A stretch of 64,000 nt of DNA from Toxorhynchites rutilus septentrionalis (lineage: Eukaryota > Arthropoda > Insecta > Diptera > Culicidae): positions 70,234,593-70,298,592 of the forward strand of contig NC_073744.1 in NCBI RefSeq assembly GCF_029784135.1. Reading direction: 5' to 3'. The notes beneath the pieces were generated by a model, which made no database searches, was not told where the DNA came from, and saw only the letters and a list, made by a program, of their open reading frames with translations. Numbering within the stretch: position 1 is the first letter of the stretch; each line of letters begins with the position of its first letter. Below are positions 22,516-34,499 of this stretch, in pieces. A program made the position numbers and the translations under genes.

Positions 22516-23240
22516 CGAAGGGCCGTCAATTTAAATATACTCGACAAAAAAATGGTTTTTTTCGAAGCAGTCGATCTGAGAGTCGCGTAGGATTTTGTAT
22601 TGTTTGTTGTCTGGTACAATTTGCGATTAAATGCTCCACCAATTTTCTCCAAACTTTGAAAAAATCGGCTAGAAAAAAACGACTGAACGTATCAATATGA
22701 AACGTTCACAGATTGTTAGGGAATACTAGTGTGCTAAACTTACTAGAACTTACTGTGATATTTGCAGAATTACAGTGGATTTTGAGAATACTGTTTTTGG
22801 CACTTTTTTGAATCGATTCAAAAAATTAAATTATTATTTTTTTTTCGTCAAAGTAACACATTATCCTTGTGCAGAATTTATTGGAGTTTTCAAAACTGCC
22901 TTTCGATTTGCGGTACGATGGTTGTAAATTGAACCACCTAGTATGTACATCCCATCGATATGTGTTGATTTTTCACGCAGTTACAGCATGTCAAAAATCA
23001 TTTAAAACTTCCTACTTCACACACTGTTCCTCTAATTTTATTTGTCGAGTGTATGTTATTTTCTTTTGTTTGAAACTTTCATATGTCACATTATCATGTC
23101 ATGTGCGTAAAATTAGTTGGTGGACTGGAAATATTAACTCTTCATTGAACGAACTTCATGCCAAATCGACTGATCATTGGCAGCACCATCTCAGAATGCA
23201 GCGAAACGTTGTGGATGTAAAGACATTGGTTGTTTAACCC
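22516..23240. other. Unassigned
   Basis: No gene or terminal repeat is recognised. A 122-codon open frame (22869-23237, plus) is AT-rich and without motif. Confidence 0.4.
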
Positions 23241-23244
23241 TTTG

Positions 23245-23318
23245 AATAAGAGGGAGCGCGATAGCGCTCCTCTTGTTATATGCCAAAAGTGCGGGGAGCG
23301 CGACAGCGCTCTTTTTGT
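23245..23318. repeat. Two tandem GC-rich hairpins
   Basis: GGAGCGC-GATA-GCGCTCC (23253-23270) and GAGCGC-GACA-GCGCTC (23296-23311) are two perfect short hairpins with four-base loops, about 43 bp apart, in an AT-rich region. The surrounding phrases (AAGAGG before, CTCTT or CTTTTTG after) are also related, so the pair is a diverged tandem duplication. The function is unknown. Confidence 0.85.
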
Positions 23319-23689
23319 TCGATGTTAATATTTTTGACTTGGCTTCCCTTAACGTAGAATTTCGTCTTTCGGGGGCATTTCTAAAAGAGGACTTCACGCG
23401 CTTTGTGCAGCAATCGATAATTGCGAAAGAAATTGTGTGAATATAATATTCTCATTATTTAAAAAAGATAATATATATACAAATAAGGAAGTTTATGTTG
23501 ATAAAATCCACTTTTTATGTGTGTTTTTTCAATAATACAACTTTTGTGACATAATCAGTTATCTGCGTTCTTTAGTATTTTTCCAAATATACCCAAACTC
23601 ATCCGCATTTTTGGCATATGCTCACAAAATTTGCTCCGCACTCAAACGGTTAAGGTTATTTTTGCATATTAGTTATGCATTTTGCATAT

Positions 23690-24863
23690 TATTTTTGCAA
23701 ATTAGACTTCTTTTTGAAAACGGGCAGTTTTTTTTTCTCAACTTTATACCAAAAAATTCCAACTCAAAAACTATAAGACCTACAATCATACAGGAAGTTG
23801 TATAAATGTTCTTGAAAAAATACCATTGTTGTACAAAAATTATACCAAAATTGTGCTGAAAAAAAATTTGTATGAACTGAAATTCATTTTCTCAAAAACG
23901 TATTTTTGAAAAATTCTCGAAAAAATATGAATAGCCTAACAATTACCATACATCCGAAGATGGGCACTTTTTTATTTTCATGTTTCCTTTGAAAAAAAAT
24001 CAACTAAACCTCATTTTGTTTAAAACTAGGATGTTTTGGATCTTCTTAAAATATCGAGTTTTATCGATGACGTGACCTTTCTATTTCTGGAATATATGTC
24101 ATTTTTGTATGGAGGCTCCTGAAAATAATGATGTTTCACTCATAATTTTTTCGTGTGTAAGTTCTCGCATTTGACATGCTCTTAACATGTTTATAAAAAG
24201 AAAAAAGAAATTGCAGAACATGTCAATTGGTAAATTTACACACAGGAATGTTACAAGTTAAGTATAAGGGTAATTTTTCAAAGAAAGTATGAAAAAGTTG
24301 ATGGGTAAACTCTTTCCCTGTAGTCCTTCTTCCGATGTATAGACAACTTGTTGATAACTGTATGGGATATTCAAATATTTTCTTAAGAAGATTGAAAAAA
24401 ATATTTGTTTTGTCTTTTTTTTTAATTCAACTTTTTTTTTTCAAATTAAGTTGAATAAAAACTCAAGCATTCAAAAAATTTCTAACTGTACGACCTACAA
24501 ATTCGTTGTCAGAGAATGAAATGTAGAAAATTGTTTATGTTTTCATGAAAAAATATCAAACAATTTAAAAAAAAACCTTTAACAAACAATTATTTTGAAA
24601 TCTAAAATTCATTTTTCTCAAAAACGTCTTTTTCTAAACTCTCCAAAACATTTTATGAAAAGCCCACCCAATTACCAACATCCATAGGTCCATCATCCGT
24701 ACATTGGAAGAAGGGCACTGCTTCTTCATATCTTCTTTGAAAAATTACTATTAATACTCAACTTGTAGCATTTTTGTGTGTAATTCTCGAGATTGGCAGG
24801 TTCTGCAATTTATTTTTTTCTATTTAAGAGCATGCCAAGCGCGTGAATTTACACACAAAAATT
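23690..24863. repeat. Diverged direct duplication, unit about 650-750 bp
   Basis: The order of phrases in 23700-24245 is repeated in 24420-24862: a T-rich stretch, CTCAAAAA-CTAT or equivalent, GACCTACAA, a CTCAAAAACGT phrase (about 23891 and 24616), a CAATTACCA phrase, GGGCACT, and finally a TGTGTGTAA ... TTTACACACA inverse pair (24162-24245; 24776-24862). The copies are well diverged. No coding potential is seen. It may be an old satellite-like element or the arms of a non-autonomous transposon. Confidence 0.6.
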
Positions 24864-25323
24864 TTACGAATGAAATTTTGTTTTATTTTTAGGAGTCTCT
24901 TTGGCCTCGATAAACAACTGACAACGTTTTGGTATACTCTCAACGAGGTTCCGGAGGTGTTGGGGGTCCAGCTCGTCCCAAGCCTTTCTCAGCGCTGCAA
25001 AAAAGTTCTGCTCTGTTTAGTTTTTCTCCACATTGTTGTCATAAATCAACCATAAATTCTCAATAGGATTCAAGTCGGGGCTTTGGTGTGGCCACACCAT
25101 TGGCTTAGGTTTCGGTCCTCCTCTCGTCGATCGGTCACGCTCCCGAGCAACTGATGCTCCGAATGATCAGCTGGACCGCCTCACGGCTTACCCCATACTT
25201 CTCAGCAATGTTTCGTTGAGACTCCTTACGCTGGAAGTCACGCGCAACCTTAACATAACATATTAAGGACCGAACTTTTTGGTGCAAACTTGAACACTTC
25301 ATTTGTTCGGATTTCACACCCAA
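24864..25323 (-). pseudogene. Tc1-like transposase, internal deletion
   Basis: On minus, 25323-25135 encodes an N-terminal helix-turn-helix (RNIAEKYGVSREAVQLIIRS). Within about 40 bp the sequence passes to the C-terminal catalytic block in another frame: a PHQSPDLNPIENLWLIYDNN motif (near 25085-25040), then AWDELDPQHLRNLVESIPKR and a stop at 24864. The middle two-thirds of the transposase, including the first two catalytic aspartates, is deleted. The fragment therefore belongs to a non-autonomous derivative of a Tc1 element, like the one at 21.7 kb. Its right side runs into a repeat also found at 56953. Confidence 0.85.
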
Positions 25324-25800
25324 ACTAGCGTTGGCAGAAACTTGTCATCTTACGGAGAAATGATGCCATTCCGTGTGCTGTTGAGTCAAATGCGCAAATA
25401 ATGAGCTATTTTTAAAAGCTTAAAAATGGTTTGCATGTATGCGTGCAGACATCTCTTTCTGTTTTATTTTCTCATTTTGGGATTGTGCCAAAAAAAAAAG
25501 TCCACACGACTACGCTATCCACATGGCTAATGATGCTTAAAAAGTTGTTCAGCAAATACGTGATAATATTGCACCTGACTATAAAATGAACTTGGGAAGT
25601 GTTTTCTAAGAGTAAAACAGGAGCGCATGAAGGAGAACAATATCTGTCTCGGTCTGGGCCGTGTATGTGGCAAAGCATGTAGAAAGCTTATTCGTCTTTT
25701 GTTTCGCTCGCTCGTATTAATCTTATATTGCTGTACCATGTATATTATACAAATGCTTACCAGTATTTGAGAGTCATGACATTTTCTTTTATGTTATGTC
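25313..25800 (-). repeat. Dispersed tRNA-SINE-associated repeat, copy 1
   Basis: This segment matches 56953-57490 over its length: both start CACCCAAACTAGCGTTGGCA and share CATCTCTTTCT, TGATAATATT-CACCT and GTGTTTTCTAAGAGTAAAA. Copy 2 contains a clear tRNA-like region with a perfect B box; here that part is shortened and the B box is lost (around 25500-25530). Confidence 0.75.
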
Positions 25801-26149
25801 TCATTTAATGTCAATAAATCGGGATGACAAAACATGAGCTAAAACTAAATTTTGGGTGCACGAATGAGATCATTTCCTTCGATGTGAATGAGACGAAGGC
25901 GAGCCATCGGTAGTCCTTGTTAGATTCTTGGCAAACCAAGGATTTAACCTTTAAGTGTAGAAAACACGGGTTATTTCGTAATCCATCCGCAACATACGGA
26001 ACGCGAAACACGAGAAATCTCGTGAGCAGTCCGTAATGTGATAACATAAACTCTTCCCTCCTGTCCTCGAGATAGGCCATTTGAACACTCTCGCCGACGC
26101 CGCAAACTAGTCGCTAGCTGGATGACTGTTGAATTATGAATAATGTTAT

Positions 26150-26187
<38 letters not shown>

Positions 26188-26226
26188 ATTCGTCAAATCA
26201 GAAGAGACAAACAGTAATTTTTTGTC
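25801..26226. other. Unassigned, with (GA)n
   Basis: A GA microsatellite occupies 26153-26181. No gene is recognised in the remainder. Confidence 0.5.
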
Positions 26227-26230
26227 TTAA

Positions 26231-28161
26231 AGGGGTATTCTAGTGTAGATACACGAATTTTGGACGTTTCTTCGAGCTCCGTAAAAATAAAACAAATAAT
26301 GTTTTTACTATCCATTGTATCATTATTTGTTCATCTATCTTTTAACAATAAAACAAAAATTGTACGGAGAAAAAATATTCATTCGATGAAATGAGAGGGT
26401 TCAAAAAAAAAAGTTATGCCATGGTGTACACGATTCCAGCCCTTCTGGTTTTACAAAACAAAAAAAAAATCGAACATTCTGAATCAGTAAATATGTCGCT
26501 ATCGCATGAACCTCGGACAAGTTTAAAATATGTTTTTTGGCAAAGTGGCGGCCGTTTGAAAAACAAAATGCGGTTTAAAAAGTTTTTTTCTTACGTTTCC
26601 CGATTTTTTAAAATCAGTAAATTTTAAAAAAAATTGTGTTTTTTGGAGGTTCATGCGATAGAGAGATGTTTGCAGATTGTATCCATATAATTTCGACATT
26701 AACCCATTAACGACCAAGCTGTAAAAATTATTTTTTTGACGAAAGCCATTGGTGTAATTTGAATTATTGATGGTAAAGAAACCCCAATGTTCAAGAATTA
26801 TTTTTTCCGAATTTCCATTTTCTGGGAAATTACTGTTCGAAAAATCGAATATTGGCCGAAACCCGCACTTTTTTTGCAAGCACAAACATACCGCGAACTG
26901 AAAATCAGTTCAATGAGCAAATATACGGTATTCACAAATGCATCAATTTTATATTCACGAACGAACAAGCACAGGAACATAGAGGTCTCTAAGTGTAAAC
27001 CTATGTTAATACACCTAAGATGAGATGTGACATTTCTTATTTAAAGAAATTTCAACTTATTAATGGCAGGCATATACTGTTGTTTTTATTGTTGACCGAG
27101 GACAAATGTCTATGCTTAAGAATTATTTCTTTCTAAGTATCTATTTCCCGAAAAAAAACATTTTCCAATACCTGCAAAGTACCAAAATGACGCGAAAAAA
27201 CAATGGAATCGAGGATTGGGTGGTTATTATTCGGTCCGGCGGAAGAATATTCACATCAGCAATCTCATTAAAATCCTCGTTATACGTACTGATCATTTCC
27301 TCCAGCTCCTCTACACATGAAATTCTACGGGCCACCATTACCTAAGGTTATTACGAACAAAAAATCATACAGATTTTCGTTAATATTTACTGAATTAATT
27401 GATATTTGCAAACATTCACAAATGAGAATGCAAAAACAAATGAAAAAACTTCCGTCTTCCAAAGTAAATGAACCAAAACGCGCTGCAGAGGTTAGATGTG
27501 TTGGTATTAATTCATTAGAAAAAAATGTTCGTTATGGCTAACGTTCGATTTTTCGAACACTCAATTTTCCCGGTTGTTATTTTCCTGTATGAGGCTCAAT
27601 CGAACGATTTTTGCCCTGTATTGCAATGAATGTTCTTTTATAAAAGTAATACATTAGACAAGTTCACATAATTTTGTATTTTATTGGGTTTTTTAGTTGA
27701 AATTAAAAACACGTTCCAAACATACTTGCTTTAAATCGAATTTATTGCCCAATTAAGTTATACAAAACTGAGTGAACTTGATAATATGTGGTAGCTAATA
27801 TATTAAGCTATCTTTTGATGCAAAAACATTACCATATGGTAGCTTTGCAAAGACATGAAAAATTATCAAAGTTGCTGTTCGATTTTTCGAACGCTTGGCC
27901 TAAAATGGGTTAATCGGTTCAGTAGAACCTGAGATATCGTGTACACCAGTTTAAAAAAACTAATTTCGAGAAAAACGCGTTTGGAGTTCATTGTTATGGC
28001 TGTAGCAGGTTAGATACCGCATCACTAAAATGGATCGAACTCGGTAAATAATAGGATTTTCGCTAAGTCCTTTCTATGGTATTTTCTTGAATGCCTAAAC
28101 TACAGAAATATGAAGGAAAAAAGTTTTGATTTTTTTCAAATTTCTAGACTAGAATACTCCC
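26231..28161. mobile_element. TTAA-flanked (piggyBac-type) non-autonomous element
   Basis: TTAA is present at 26227-26230 and 28162-28165. The ends are inverted: AGGGGTATTCTAGTGTAGA at the left and, inverted, GGGAGTATTCTAGTCTAGA at the right. Subterminal inverse phrases also match (GGTGTACACGAT near 26422; ATCGTGTACACC near 27936). A TTAA target is the signature of piggyBac transposons. The palindrome GTTCGATTTTTCGAAC occurs at about 27543 and 27883, with a partial copy near 26831. No full transposase is visible in the 1.93 kb. Confidence 0.8.
27141..27338 (-). pseudogene. Possible piggyBac transposase N-terminal remnant
   Basis: A 65-codon frame on minus reads as an acidic stretch (CVEELEEMISTYNEDFNEIA) followed by NILPPDR. 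PiggyBac-family transposases start with an acidic, low-complexity region of this sort, and the frame lies in a TTAA-flanked element. There is no catalytic motif, so the assignment rests on context and composition and is weak. Confidence 0.3.
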
Positions 28162-28165
28162 TTAA

Positions 28166-28477
28166 CGTTGTCCCTTATTCCATCCAACAAACGCATATTT
28201 AATTGCGTAGAATACTTCCACTTAACGTTGCGAGCAATTGGCACAGCAGCAATATTTCTAAATTAGCTCTCAGCTTTAACATATGATGTAGGCTGATCGT
28301 TAAAAATCCGAAACATTGGAATAGGTTAAACATATTCATACGTCAATAAATACTACCAAATATCTCAAGAGCGTCGAAACCTTGTGGAAAATTACCCACT
28401 GGGTATTTTCTAGTTTAGAGTGTATTGCTTACACTGTATTTGTATCGCAGTGAGTTTTTTCAAAATTTCAAAAAATT
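28166..28477. other. Unassigned
   Basis: No feature recognised between the TTAA element and the mariner fragment. Confidence 0.5.
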
Positions 28478-28786
28478 GCATCACCCGAAGAGCAACGTCG
28501 CGAATTGATTCTGTGCCAGCACCTGGAAAATCCTCAACTCTCTAATCGGGACATCGGAAAACAACTCGGAATCGTGCCGTCAACTGTGACTCGTGTGATT
28601 AAACGTTACTACGAAACTCTGAGTATCGAACGGAAGAAAAAATGCGGTCAGAAAGGATATTCTATAAGTGGTCAGGATCACAAATGTGTCATGACAGCAT
28701 TGAAGCTGAATCCCAATACTTCGGTCATGGAAGTGGCCAAAAAGTTGAATCTGTCCAAGTTTTTTTTTATGTGGGACACCCTTTAA
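28478..28786 (+). pseudogene. Mariner-type transposase N-terminus
   Basis: The plus strand encodes a helix-turn-helix DNA-binding region of the mariner type: LSNRDIGKQLGIVPSTVTRV, followed by a second helix-turn-helix start (KLNPNTSVMEVAKKLNLS). The frame probably begins upstream of the first internal Met (28505), near 28478, although no ATG is visible there. After about 95 residues the sequence passes directly into TTTTATGTGGGACACCC, which resembles an element end. The catalytic domain is deleted, so this is a deletion derivative. The matching left end was not found. Confidence 0.8.
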
Positions 28787-29225
28787 AGAAAGAAGTTTTT
28801 TTCAGTCATTCGCGGTTAACAAGCGACTTATTAACTCTAACATGGGGATCTTAAAAATAACTTTGAAAATATTAATCATTATCGTCATTCCAAAATATGA
28901 AACGAATTGTTTTAATAACCCGTTCTTTTTTCTTCTTTTTTTGCAGGTATGTTTTGCATTGAACCAGATTGTGAATTATTTGGTAGTTTATACTCGGCTT
29001 AAAATCCATGACTCATCATGATATATTGCCAGCACGACTTCTTCTGCCATTAACATTCAATAATAGAACTATAAGGAAGAAATTGTGATGACTGAAAGAG
29101 CCATGTCTGGTGAAAAAGTCGCATACGGTAATTGATTCCAATTGTGTACCAAAACTGTTTCTCTGGCCGGTATAACTCGATAAGATGGTACACTCTCATC
29201 AAGAATTAAAGGAGTAAAAAAAACT
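28787..29225. other. Unassigned
   Basis: AT-rich, no feature recognised. Confidence 0.45.
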
Positions 29226-29576
29226 TTCATTGTGGTACATCATCTGTGTTATCATAATATAAAATATTATAATAACACAGATATTGTACTAAAAGCTAGT
29301 AGGTAAATAATTAGGCAAGTAGCAGTAAGTACTAATCACACCCCTTTCTTCATAAATCTAGGGCATTGATAAGACTAAAATAAAATCGTGGGCGTATGAC
29401 GAAACAACTAACTGTGGATAATGGAAATCTGACGTGGCCCACGATTTTATTTTCATCTCATCAATGCCCTAGGTTGATAAAGGAAGGGGTGTGATAACTA
29501 CTAACTGCTACTTGCCTAATTATTTTCAAGCTTTTAGTACATTATCTGTATCATTATTATTTCTAATCACAATGAA
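29226..29576. mobile_element. Foldback MITE
   Basis: 29226-29393 and 29437-29576 are inverse copies with about 43 nt between them. Matching blocks include AATAAAATCGTGGGC / GCCCACGATTTTATT next to the loop, CTAGGGCATTGAT / ATCAATGCCCTAG, AATTAGGCAAGTAGCAG / CTGCTACTTGCCTAATT, and TTCATTGTG / CACAATGAA at the outer ends. The left arm carries an extra internal palindrome (29246-29282, ATCTGTGTTAT...ATAACACAGAT). No coding sequence. Confidence 0.85.
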
Positions 29577-30139
29577 CCGTTTAACTTAAAAAGTTTTGTT
29601 TACTTATTTTATTTTCTAGTTTTTAGTGCATTATCAATATCGTTAGTATATTTCTCTGCAGTAAAATCATTTAATTTTTTTTTTCAAAATTTTTATTTCT
29701 TACCTAATCATCTTCGGAAAAATTGCATCATATACTGTATTTTATTAGTCAAATCATTTCATTTGATCGGTATATTGAGGGAATTGCAAAAAAAATACAC
29801 AGTCGACCATTTTGTGGCGACGACTTTTTTAAATTTATGTTGTTCGTAATGTAGTGTGTTCTCCAAGTCAAGCCAATTAACATTTTTTTAACGGCAAGAT
29901 CATGAAATACGCAGTTTTATAATAACAGCAGAGGTAAAGGTGTGATCTAAAGATCAATAAAATCAATCAGCCAACTGGAACGGGGTCAATTTTTCTATTA
30001 ATACAGAACAACCCTACATACATTCAAACATACATACAAACAGATCATGCTGAATGTAACCATATAAAAAAGTAATTGGTTATTTGGGGACTGCGGCCAT
30101 CATCGACATGGATTTTTTAAGATCTACTGTGTGTATATT
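29577..30139. other. Unassigned
   Basis: AT-rich, no gene recognised. The 5' end of the LINE copy lies somewhere before 30140. Confidence 0.4.
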
Positions 30140-31998
30140 TTAAAGCTAGAACTGCCACAAACCATACCAACTTGCAGTCTTTAGAAACACAGTACACTAA
30201 CCACCAGTACGTAGCTTTTCGTAGCTACATCGAATATTTGCAGCAAAGTGCGAGACAAAATCCGTCATCCTTTTGGTCGTTTATACGTAGTCGCAAGCAA
30301 CCTAATCGAATTCCTGTCGAGATGACATTTATGAACTCGCCTATCTCTTCACCTCACGAGTCACGAGCAGACAGTTTTGCTGAATTCTTCGAGAATGTTT
30401 ATAGTCATTCTCCCCTGATAGTGTAAGAACCTGCCATGCGCATAATCTGAGTGGTCCGCTTCCAGTTTTGAGCCAAAATGAAATATCTGTAGCCCTGAGT
30501 AAGTTGGAAGTTTCGAAAGGAGCCGGCATGGACAATATACCGTCACTGTTTTTAAGAGAATGTGCCGATTCACTGCTGATGCCACTGACGATAATTTTTA
30601 ACAGATCACTCAGTGAAGGCGTATTTCCGGATGTCTGAAAGCTGGCCTCGATAACTCCGATCTTTAAAGCTGGCAACAATCATGCAGTTGAGAATTGAAT
30701 TGTAGAGATGTTTCGATTTTATGATTTTATGATTATCTGTCAAAAGTTTTCGAGCATTTGGTTCACGATGCTCTGTATGCCGCTTCCCGATCATTGATAT
30801 CGGAGCTCCAGCATGGTTTCGTGAAGAAGCGATCCGCTACTACCAACCTGTTGTCCTACGTGAGTTTCCTGTGTTCGAAAATTGAGAAACGACACCAGAT
30901 TGATGCGATATACTTAGACTTCTCTAAGGCGTTCGACAAGGTACCTCTGGACTTGACAATTGCCAAATTTAAATATCTTGGCTTACCTGATTGGATCACC
31001 GAATGGCTACGCTCGTATCTATCAGACTGGAGAGCGTTTGTCAAACTGAACGGATTTCACTCACGCGTTTTCTCCATCACGTCAGGCGTTCCTCAAGGTA
31101 GCGTTCTTGGACCGCTGATATTAATTTTGTTTATTCATGATCTCTGCTTCCGGTTGAAATCGAGTTTGCTGACGTACGCCGACGACCTGAAAATCTACAA
31201 AGTGATATCACCTCATCTAGACTGCTGCGCACTTCAAGCTGATTTGGACGAGTTATCTCCGTGGTGTACTGAGAACGGGATGGAGCTTAACACCAAAAAG
31301 TGCAAATTTATTTCGTTTTCCCGCCGACAATCCCGATCAGATTTTGAATATTCCATCCATTCAGAGGTTCTGGAGCGTGTAGAATCTATCCGTGATCTAG
31401 GGGTCACGGTTGATACCAAACTCCGGTTCAACGAGCATGAAAGCGCGACAACCGCAAAGGCCTATTCCGCCCTTGGATTTATCCGACGCAATGCAAGTGG
31501 CTTCACCGATGCATACGCTCTTAAGGCACTATCCTGTTCGATTGTCCGCAGCATCATGGAGATGCTGCTCCCGTATGGTCACCTTATCATGCAATCCAGA
31601 GTATTCGGATGGAAAGGGTTCAACGCAGTTTCATTCGGTATGCTCTTCGACAACTTCCGTGGAATGATCCAACAAATTTGCCGGACTATCGATGTCGCTG
31701 AAGACTCATTCGTCTTGAAACTCTAGCCGATAGACGCAGCAACCTTCAGAGACTGTTTATATTTGACCTCATCATTGGAAACATAGACTGCCCTTCTCTT
31801 CTGCGAAATATCAACTTGTACGCACCTTTCCATCAACTTAGTGAGCGTGATTTATTTGTAGTTAACCGTCATAGAACAATGTATGGGTACAACAATCCTT
31901 TTGATAACTGTGTTGGATCGTTCAATGATGTAAGTGCTGTTTTTGATTTTAATTTGTCTAAATACGTGTTCAAAAGTAGATTAAGGAACTTAGACTAA
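30140..31998 (+). pseudogene. 5'-truncated non-LTR retrotransposon with YADD reverse transcriptase
   Basis: This is the second half of a LINE ORF2. 30172-30426 matches the region between endonuclease and reverse transcriptase (PSSFWSFIRSRKQPN, ESRADSFAEFFENVYS). After a frame change near 30425, 30430-30690 continues in another frame (LSKLEVSKGAGMDNIPSLFL, ECADSLLMPLTIIFNRSL). 30758-31726 is open for 322 codons and carries the palm motifs IYLDFSKAFDKVP, SGVPQGSVLGPL and YADDLKIY (YADD at 31175-31186), so the catalytic aspartates are intact. Near 31565 a frameshift garbles about 50 residues; the original frame resumes at 31724 and ends at a stop at 31998, with an A-rich tail near 32040. The endonuclease is missing. 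I place it with the Jockey/CR1 group without resolving the clade. Confidence 0.9.
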
Positions 31999-33721
31999 GA
32001 TTCAGTCTGTGGAGTTTTTAAAACTCGAGACCAAGTAAAATTAAAAAAAAAAATTTCTGTTAATGTGGAACAGCGCTACATACAAAGCTTTGGAAAGCTG
32101 AAGTTTTACGTAACAATTCCGAATATGTGAGTGGCACTTTTTGTTAGTGTGATTTGTTTTTTGTCAAGAGCTAGGCTCTATGTTGGAAACTGTCCCGTAG
32201 ATGGGCAATATCGAGCCCGAAACCGGTTGACAAAAAAAGTAAATTAAATATCCTTTATGTTTGTAGGAACTATAAGTGTTGTGTCCTATCGCGTCCCGCG
32301 TGTAGTGTGTGTACAATTTGTTCTTACTTTAGCACAATATAAAAAAATAGCTAGGTTCTTTGTTTGACACTACACTAAATTGATACAATAGTCATTATCA
32401 GTCACATTAATTCTACATGCAAAAGATGTAATGGTTTTGGTATGATATTGAATATAACGAAAAATGGTCCGGAATAAAACTCCGTCATACGTCTTTTAGG
32501 TTGTGTCCCCGACGATATATTATTTCCCTATACACATGAAAGGCTATTTGCTGGAAAATCTCTCTCGTAGAATCACGGGGGTCGTTCAAGTTCAGTAATT
32601 CAAGCATGCTTGAGACATTAGAAATAAAAATAACGCAGAATCGAAACACGTTAATATTATGATCTTCTACCACGTTTGGTAATCCTATCACCAAACCCGC
32701 CACTGTGAACGTGGGATTCCACCATCAGGCAAGGGCTTCTGTGTTAAGTTTTGCAGCTCAACTCAGTGTGTGTCCTAGCCGCTCGACTCAGTGTTGGAAA
32801 AAATCATCTTCGCTGAGCTCAAATGCATAGATTTTCGGGCTAGGTTGCATCGAAAACCTATATATTCCAAACGAAAAACGAAATGATAGATCCAGGCAAA
32901 TGAACTTTTGTTCTTCAACTAGCGGCCCAATCCCATGTTTTCTTCTCGCATACTCATTGGAATAAATGAGTTTTGATGTTGTTTGGTTTGTTCAAATTGG
33001 TCAAATTGGATTACCGAGATTGGCACCACAGCTTGGTTATTGTTATTACTGTGTGATGATTACTGAGTGAAATTTCTGTTTGGCAAGATCTCAATAAAAC
33101 TGTATCATGATAGTAGAACTTCGGCTTTGTTTTCAATGAGCTTCAGAGCACCCCAAATCAGCTGGCTGCTGACCCGGCTCTCTCCGATTTTTGGTACTTA
33201 TGATGGAAACTACCTTATGATGGAAATTTAGGATACATAAGCTTAGGAGTACCATTTTGACCAGCTAAATACCGATGAAGAGCGATTTTTGGTGTATCAA
33301 CTGGAATTTTTTTCAGTTGATTCCGGATGCTTCACTCGTATAACGGGTTACTCGATAGCAGACTTTTAGGAACATTTCAAGCTCTGCAAGAGATGAATGT
33401 GTGATAATTCAAACAACGGTACATTTCTTAACTAGTTCACCAATATCCTGAGGGCCTTTGACTAGTGTATTGATTATTGTATATTCAGTGGCAATTTTAT
33501 TAAAATTTTCTCGTGATGAATGGTGGAATGTCGTCCGGACGTTTGCTATCCAACAGAATAATTATGTTTGTTACCGATCAATTTAATATCATCGGCCACG
33601 AAGAGGTGTCTGTTCATTTTTTTCTGTTTAGTATGTAAGTCTATTTTTGTTTGTTTTGGACTGGTGGAATTATCGATGAATGTAAAGTCGTTTGAGAAAC
33701 AATATTGTCATATACTAACCC
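31999..33721. other. Unassigned
   Basis: No gene recognised. A 72-codon frame on minus (32703-32485) has no motif. The phrase CGGACGTTT followed by ATAATTATGT occurs at about 33537-33568 and again at about 36963-36995 just upstream of the Helitron remnant, so this may hold a diverged part of the same element. Confidence 0.35.
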
Positions 33722-34376
33722 TGTGGGAGTTCGACAACGAGGAGCCGAGAGACCAGCCTGTCAGTTTTGACAACCAAAACGAAGTTCCGGTAGCGAGTGA
33801 AGGAAGCGGAAGAAGGAAGGAACGGAATAGGAAAAGAAGACGGAAGAAAGACGGCAATGAAGGAAATCTTGAGTTGACAGGGTCATTCTTTCTGGGACCA
33901 GCGAGCGAGCCAGGTCAACTAAGAAAGAGTTGATACAAAGTTGGAGAAAGTATAGAGAGGGGATTAATTGGAGTAGAGTGAAGAGGAAAATCACTTGAGT
34001 GCAGCCGAGTGAAGTATTCCTCCAGCTCGGTGCTCATCATCCAAAACTACCAAGTGTACCATCCATCGAAGAAGGAGGACTTCACTCTCCCGACCGAGAC
34101 TACATCCATCTCCATCGCGACGACATCGAGCAAATTTATAGAAAACCCTCAAATTTATAGAAAATATAAAAAAACGAAAACATCCTCTCTTTTCGCTCTA
34201 TCCTCAAAGCCATGCCTTCATTGCATAGGTAACTTCTCGTGTCCGCTTTCCGCTGTTAATTTCACTGGTAGTTGAAACAGGTCGAAAATATCTTCCCGAG
34301 GTCCAAAGCCGACCCTATGAAAATTTAATAACGAGGTTAGCTATGTCGGTCAATACGGCCAAAGACGTAGTGAACA
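33722..34376 (+). repeat. LTR of an old LTR retrotransposon
   Basis: The segment begins TGTGGG and ends GTAGTGAACA, two bases before a perfect tRNA primer-binding site. It has an A/G-rich U3-like first half (33780-33960) and a C/T-rich second half. Its last 160 bp are repeated, diverged, at 34500-34660. The start is inferred from the TG; the end is fixed by the primer site. Confidence 0.65.
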
Positions 34377-34378
34377 AT

Positions 34379-34396
34379 TGGCGCCCAACGTGGGGC
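34379..34396 (+). other. Primer-binding site, tRNA-Lys (perfect 18 nt)
   Basis: TGGCGCCCAACGTGGGGC is exactly complementary to the 3' end of insect tRNA-Lys(CUU) including CCA, as I recall that tRNA. Reverse transcription of an LTR element begins here. The intact element at 43672 keeps only the first 11 bases of the same site. Confidence 0.85.
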
Positions 34397-34499
34397 CCGA
34401 CGTTACGGTACCAAACTAACCCCACAAAACGAAAAAAATATTGTTTTTATTAGGAAAATCAAACAACTAACGCTTCTTCCTATCCTATCAGCAAAACCA

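Noticed and set aside
26523..26885. 120-codon frame on minus inside the TTAA element
   Set aside because: Low-complexity, phenylalanine- and asparagine-rich product typical of AT-rich non-coding DNA; no transposase motif.
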